The notes beneath the pieces are model-generated. The model did no database searches. It had not been told where the DNA came from and saw only the letters and a list, made by a program, of their open reading frames with translations. A stretch of DNA of 34,427 nt, taken from assembly GCF_008831285.2 (NCBI RefSeq), contig NW_022204570.1, forward strand, positions 1 to 34,427, written 5' to 3'. Of this stretch, positions 28,437 to 34,427 are shown in pieces. Positions within the stretch are counted from its first letter, which is position 1, and every line of letters starts with the position of its first letter. A program made the translations under genes and the position numbers. The DNA is from Nymphaea colorata (lineage: Eukaryota; Streptophyta; Magnoliopsida; Nymphaeales; Nymphaeaceae).

Positions 28437-28663
28437 TCATTACACTTCTTCTAGGTTCATTGATATTGAATCAATCGAACGTAGATTCGCCACGGGGGAA
28501 ATCCTAGGGGCTGTGGAGAGGGCTGATTTGCGAGTGCTTTGTGGGCTTTGCTCGTCAAGTGGGGGGATGTTTTGTCTTTTCAGAAATTCCTGTCTGATAG
28601 TCTATCAGAGTGAGTCTGAATCAGTCCTATGCTTTGCTCATGAAGCAGCTCCCAATTCAGGGG

Positions 28664-28681
28664 GTTCGGCTATAGCCGAAC
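28664..28681. repeat. 18-bp perfect palindrome
   Basis: GTTCGGCTATAGCCGAAC equals its own reverse complement. It lies in the unassigned part of the organelle-derived block; small GC-rich palindromes are common in plant mitochondrial DNA. Confidence 0.9.
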
Positions 28682-28873
28682 GCGGGGGCTTGCTTAAGAA
28701 TAAGAAAGAGGAATTAACTTTGGAAATGCCTAATAGGCGGCCGGAGTCGGAGATCAATCCTCAGGCCGTATACCTTTGACTTGGTTCGCACAACCAAAAA
28801 ATTATTCCAAAGGACTTTTCCATAACCTTTCCATTAATGAGAGTGAAGGTCACTGATTCAGGTCAGACAATAA

Positions 28874-28942
28874 TCGCAGGTCAGCCATACGGCGGTGAAT
28901 TCATTTCCAGGCCTTGTACACACCGCCCATCACACTGTGGGA
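28874..28942 (+). pseudogene. Plastid-type 16S rRNA fragment
   Basis: GCAGGTCAGCCATACGGCGG then TGAATTCATTTCCAGGCC and TTGTACACACCGCCCATCAC match the conserved 3' region of plastid 16S rRNA (GGTCAGCCATACGGCGGTGAA...CCGGGCCTTGTACACACCGCCCGTCACACTATGGGA) around helix 44. C-to-T/G-to-A type changes (CCCG to CCCA, GGGCC to AGGCC) are typical of decay of methylated cytosines in inserted organelle DNA. Only about 69 bases remain, so it is a fragment and not a gene. Confidence 0.82.
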
Positions 28943-29175
28943 TTTTATTTGTAACAAGTAGTTTTTTTGGCTGGTTAATTTAAGCCATGGATCATACCAA
29001 TCAAATTGCTTCTATTTGATTTTCATGGAAACAAAACAAGCGATCTTTATATAGATCCACCCTGATCAAGATATACTCTCTTTCGCCTAAGATAGATTGA
29101 TTGAATCATCAAATCAATTCAATAATTCGGAGCAGGGCTGGGGAAAGCTTGAACCTAATTCCTACAGTGATGGAT

Positions 29176-29221
29176 ATATCTCCTTCTTCTAATGGCATAT
29201 ATCTCCTTCTTCTAATAGCAT
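29176..29221 (+). repeat. Short tandem repeat, 23 bp x 2
   Basis: ATATCTCCTTCTTCTAATGG+CAT is repeated directly with one change (G to A). Confidence 0.9.
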
Positions 29222-30410
29222 ACAATGATAACCTTTCCTTTCCATTTTTTGTTACCGTATTAATGTCATAGTCAGCACTAATTTTTTATGGTCAGTACTA
29301 ATGGCATTTAATTCTTGGTCAAGTGAGTACTAATGACATACCAGTCAAGAATTGGGGCCTCACAATCACTAGCCATTGAAGGATCAGAAAAAAATGAGTC
29401 CGGATCACCTGCAGGAATGGTTTCATTTGCCCATGGTCAGTTTGATTCCTTACTAGAGTTCGAATTAATTGGCAAGGGTATTCCCATCAAAAGGGCACTA
29501 AATCGAGTTAAGGAGAGGGTGCAGGCTGCAACCGTTACACGTCGCAGCCTCCTCTTGAGCTCCCTGTCTTAAAAGACGAGAGTTACAAATCCCTCCACCG
29601 AGTGTCTCTTCAACCATTCACCTCGACTCGCACCATCTTCAGCCATCATTGAGGAGTTATGGTACGTATTCAATTTCCTTAGCTAGGGAGACCCTTCTCA
29701 AACCTCTTAGCCTCTTCACCTCTCATAACCGACCCTTTCCACTTCATGCAAGCGTTAATATACCTCCACCTCATGCTAACTCCTCCTCCTCATCATTACT
29801 AGCCTTCACCCATCAATAGTGAACCACTGCCCTCGCATGTCTCTTGACTTAAACCCCTTAGCCTAACTGATCCTAATCATTAGTGTCATCTTCTCTCGTG
29901 TAACTCTCCACCCTCCCTCGCACAACCCTTCACCTATCTCTAAGTCATAACCGACCCTCTCAGCAATTAACCTCCCTTTCACGTCTAGACCAAGCCCACT
30001 CCACTACCAAACCATTTCCAACTGGACCTAACCCGCTTCACCTAAACCGAGCCTACCTAAACCTATACCAAGCTCACCTCCTTGTTCCGAGCTTGGCTTG
30101 TCCCCTTGGAGTCTAACTAGTTAGGTTCCCTCTCCAAAGATTGGTCGTGTGCATCTCAGTTCACCACCTCCACTTCATCGGGCAACCTCTTCTTGCAGCC
30201 TCCATTGCTGCACCCTTCCACCGAACATAGTCATAAGCACCAAGGCAACCTCGGCCAGGCAGGCCGAGCCCCTGCCTCCATCCGAGCACTCCTCCATCAT
30301 GTTGCTGTCTCTCTTGGCCATCTGAGGGCTGCAGCAACCGCACTCCATCCATCAGGTGTAGCTGGCAGCCCCAGTGCTGTCCCCTTCCATTGCCAGGACG
30401 TTGTATATAT
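29222..30410. other. Unassigned; strongly C-rich, G-poor plus strand
   Basis: From about 29580 to 30200 the plus strand is full of CCT, ACC and CTC triplets with few Gs. An open stretch at 29333-29572 (79 codons) has no recognised domain. From 30161 to 30417 both strands are open and GC-rich, without a recognisable protein. No gene is called. Confidence 0.4.
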
Positions 30411-31825
<1,415 letters not shown>

Positions 31826-33232
31826 ATTTAAAGATAGTGGTGATCATAAGGTGGTGTTTGGCTGCACTTCAAACTGGAATTAGAATGAAAACTCTAGTTC
31901 TAGTTTCATTTTTAATTTGATATTCTAGAGTTTTGAGTCTAATTTTGCAAATGATGTTTTTGACAAAATCACAATTTAAAGTTTAAAATTGATGAAATAA
32001 AACCATGTTGACATGTGCTCAAAGAAAAACGAATAAATTATAAATTTAAGGAATCATAATTCCACACCCCTCAGAATAGAATCACGATTGCTAAATTTTG
32101 ATTCAAGAATGAAACTATAATCTAAAAACATAAAATCTTTGTTTGAGGATTCAATTCCCATTTCCTCGAAAAAAGAAAATTTTATTTACATAATTATGCA
32201 ATTCCGGCCTTGTCAAACAACCCATAAACGATCGTTTTCAAATCTGCTGTTTTTCAAAACAGTAGATTTAAGCTAAATCCTTTGTTAAACCAGATACAAT
32301 CGAGAGAGATCCAAAAACTGACCGCCATCTAGACACATCTCTCTAATAACATGGCCCCTCCTGATTGGAAGGGTCATTTCCCGTATCCCATCCTTGTTAT
32401 GAGATAAACAACTCATAAGTTTGATCTATATCAAATGCAAACAGAGAACCTTTCTATGGTTTTACCACAGTGGACCCACTAAAAAAATATTTTGAGTCCA
32501 CTGGACCACAACAGATGGAAATTACCGTGAGAGTGCAAGAAGCAAAATCCAACAATAACCCCCAAAAAAAAAATCATTCTTCCACCAGAAAAAGAAACAT
32601 TATAGGCTAAGTGCACTCATGCAGAAGGTATATAAAGCTAATAGAATATGAATGGTATTATAATGAAGACAAAGTCAGTTTTTTTTCTTTTTATTTTGTT
32701 GTGTACCATTGCCCACTTGCTTGTGGTTCAGCCTACCACCTTTAGATGCCTCGTATTTTCTTTTCCTCTTCAAATCCCAATCAAGTTATCAAGAACAAAT
32801 TGATAGTGGCCCCTTCTTTTTTTTCTCCAGACAGTCATTAATTTTTTTAAGAAATTATTTGTTTAAAATTTTAAGGTTGTCTCAACATTAATTATTTTTC
32901 TCGCTTTAAAATGTAAAAAAATAAAATGCCAATAATTTATAAAATATGTCATAGTGTTATCGGAGAAATTATGGCTGTGGTGAGAATATAATGTATGTGA
33001 TGGGTATTATATGAGAATGTAAATCAAATTGTTGAAAGATCGGTGAGTCCTTCTGGTCTCTTATTCGTCTAATATGCAGTTCATAGCTAGAATATTTCTT
33101 CTTCGTCTAATAAATTTAAATTTGATTCCACAAAGTCAAGTAGCTAAATTGTATTTTATATCCATTTGTAATAATCTTATACAAAATTGACCATTTGCAA
33201 TTCATTATGTCCCCACATATAAAGAAAGCCCT
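31826..33232. other. Intergenic DNA, no gene recognised
   Basis: AT-rich. GGTGGTGTTTGGCTGCACTT near 31850 and CTTGTCAAACAACCCATAAA near 32208 look like the ends of a MITE-type element, but the inverted match is too weak to call. No splice-bordered coding segment was seen. Confidence 0.4.
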
Positions 33233-33325
33233 AAGCGGTTGTAGCGTAGTTGGTCGGATTGACTGCCAACGAAAGTTCACAGTATGGGTGCCATATTTGA
33301 GGACTGCAAAAGATGGATGCATGAC
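33233..33325 (+). mobile_element. Possible tRNA-derived SINE (pol III A box)
   Basis: GCGGTTGTAGCGTAGTTGGT at 33236 contains TAGCGTAGTTGG (33242-33253), a full match to the tRNA A-box consensus TRGCNNAGYNGG. About 20-25 bases on, GTTCACAGTATGG (33275) is a degraded B-box candidate (consensus GGTTCGANTCC). The segment cannot fold as an intact tRNA from what I can see, so a SINE head or decayed tRNA copy is more likely. No tail or target duplication was confirmed. Confidence 0.35.
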
Positions 33326-33403
33326 ACTTTAGTTGACATATGTACAGCTCTCCACTGATGATCGGGTTAGAGGAAAAAAAAGAAGGACTTCAGCCTTTTC
33401 AAG

Positions 33404-33750
33404 GTATTCATATAAACTAAAGCAAAAAGCATAGTTGTGAAATGAATTTAATCCAAACCATTCATTAGTTAAGAAAACACGGTGACAGGAGCATCATTTT
33501 CATTACGATAAACCAAGTGTATTTGTATAAACTAAAGCAAAAGAAAAAAGTCAGTTGTAATATGAATTTAATCCATAATATCCACCAGTAAAAGAGAAAA
33601 ATGACGAGAACATCGTTTTTTTTTACGATAGACAAAGGATATTCATAACTAAAGCAAAAAGAAGACAATTATGAAATGAATTTAATCCAAAGCATCAAGC
33701 AGTCAAAAAGACAGTGATAAGAGAATAATTTTATTACATAGACCAAACAT
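33404..33750 (+). repeat. Minisatellite, 3 copies of 115-119 bp
   Basis: Copies begin near 33404, 33519 and 33638. Each contains ATA(A)ACTAAAGCAAAA, then TATGAATTTAATCC or GAAATGAATTTAATCC, then a CATC/CATCATTTT...TTACGATA-like end. Copies differ by many substitutions, so the array is not young. Confidence 0.88.
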
Positions 33751-34309
33751 TATTAATTACATATTTCAGGTTTATTCCCCTTTCAAGAATTATTCTCATT
33801 TTCTAGGGAAACTTTCCAAGATACATATATATATTTTACTCATCCAATGACATATGGATATGCTCATGTGCTGAAATCTATAAAATTTTAAAAATAATAT
33901 TGAAATCTGATCTGTGGATCAGATATTCTATAGGTATAATTAAAAAAGCAAGCCGCCAACTAGGAACCTTCTATGGCAATCACAAAATATGTACACAAAG
34001 GTAACATTTTAACCAAACTTTCTAGTGTGTTCTGAAAGGTCATACATTTTTCAGGGTGAGCCAAATAGTTCAACCTCGTATCTGGGTAGGGCCAAACTGA
34101 CCAAAATAAAAAAAAATACATTGCACAACTAACAATTTTTTATTTTTCTAATGTAATTTTTTTTCTAAGTTAGTTAGGGTGGGGCCATGGCCTAGGCAGG
34201 CCCCCCATCCCCCGCCCCAGGTCTAGACGACAACTGAAGGCTTGAGTTGATAAAAGGGAGAAAGATTCTTTAACTTCAAGGAACAAGGCAAGAAAGCCTT
34301 GATCATCCT
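33751..34309. other. Intergenic DNA with decayed copia flank
   Basis: No gene recognised. The last 130 bases before 34309 are probably downstream parts of the copia remnant in shifted frames. Confidence 0.4.
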
Positions 34310-34427
34310 GCGCACTTGCTTTAGAATTGTATTTAATTTGGTAAACCCACTTATTCCCCATGGGTTTTACATTTTTTAGTGTATGCACCAAATCTCATGT
34401 TTCATTCTCTTCTTGTGCCATAATTTA
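34310..34427 (-). pseudogene. Ty1/copia reverse transcriptase (RVT_2) start, broken
   Basis: On the minus strand from the window edge: MAQEENET, a TGA (34397-34395), then DLVHTLKNVKPMGNKWVYQI and KYNSKAS. This matches the opening of copia reverse transcriptases (E.ndTWdLV.lP.gkkpIG.KWVyKiKyn.dG.). The stop replaces the conserved Trp of TWDLV. Beyond KYNSKAS the match fades into shifted frames. The element's integrase side would lie beyond 34427. In the family the enzyme copies the element RNA into DNA inside virus-like particles; this copy is dead. Confidence 0.8.

Larger units (their letters stand above)
27121..28960. other. Organelle-derived mosaic block (plastid pieces in unassigned DNA)
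   Basis: The block holds several short stretches that match different plastid genes, which are far apart in the plastid genome: psbD (27253-27282), psbC, cemA and rpoC2 (28068-28259) and 16S rRNA (28874-28942). Between them lies sequence with organelle-like character (for example an 18-bp palindrome at 28664) that I cannot assign; some may be mitochondrial. Such shuffled patchworks are known both as nuclear organelle-DNA loci and as plastid-derived tracts of plant mitochondrial DNA, so the block may have come through the mitochondrion. Edges are approximate. Confidence 0.7.

Noticed and set aside
31850-32226. MITE bounded by GTGTTTGG-like and CAAACAAC-like ends
   Set aside because: The inverted ends match poorly and no target-site duplication was found.
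33233-33310. Intact tRNA gene
   Set aside because: The A box is good, but the B box is degraded and I could not form the anticodon and acceptor stems.

Overview
The window reads as nuclear intergenic DNA of a flowering plant. The evidence is short introns with GT..AG borders, fragments of plant gene families (a KDM5/PKDM7-type JmjC demethylase and a plant GH2 beta-galactosidase), plant retrotransposon remnants (LINE, Ty1/copia), a CACTA-type MITE present twice, and pieces of plastid genes (psbD, psbC, cemA, rpoC2, 16S rRNA). I find no complete conventional protein gene. Every recognisable coding segment is partial and most carry stops or frameshifts. The species cannot be named from the sequence alone.

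Layout. 1-1.3 kb: nothing recognised. 1.3-4.98 kb: decayed plus-strand L1-type LINE (DUF4283 ORF1, endonuclease, endonuclease-RT linker; no RT catalytic core). 4.99-15.3 kb: nested segmental duplication. A 1.93-kb LINE segment is present as a direct repeat (3050-4983 and 8768-10702), and a segment of 3.5-3.8 kb is present as an inverted repeat (4992-8771 and 11810-15303), giving the order A-X-A'-spacer-X(inverted). Each inverted arm carries the same 269-bp CACTA MITE with its 3-bp target duplication. 15.3-16.5 kb: minus-strand JmjC/C5HC2 gene fragment cut off exactly at the edge of the right arm. 16.5-21.6 kb: AT-rich DNA without a supported gene. 21.7-22.0 kb: one exon of a plant GH2 beta-galactosidase with a stop codon. 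22.87-26.10 kb: 1.6-kb tandem duplication, each copy holding a signal-peptide-like first exon. 26.1-27.1 kb: unassigned, more GC-rich DNA. 27.1-29.0 kb: patchwork with shuffled plastid fragments, including one reading frame in which psbC, cemA and rpoC2 pieces are joined in frame. 29.0-30.4 kb: C-rich, G-poor plus strand. 30.4-31.8 kb: TA-rich satellite-like DNA with a larger tandem duplication. 31.8-34.4 kb: intergenic, with a possible tRNA-derived SINE, a 3-copy minisatellite and, at the end, a copia reverse transcriptase fragment on the minus strand.

The parts do not form a pathway. The window looks like a landing and rearrangement zone, where transposons, gene fragments and organelle DNA accumulated and then took part in recent local duplication. 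The two most notable points are the nested duplication/inversion with a short microhomology at one junction, which could yield a long hairpin RNA, and the in-frame fusion of three plastid gene pieces. All homology statements come from reading conserved protein motifs by eye; no database search was run.
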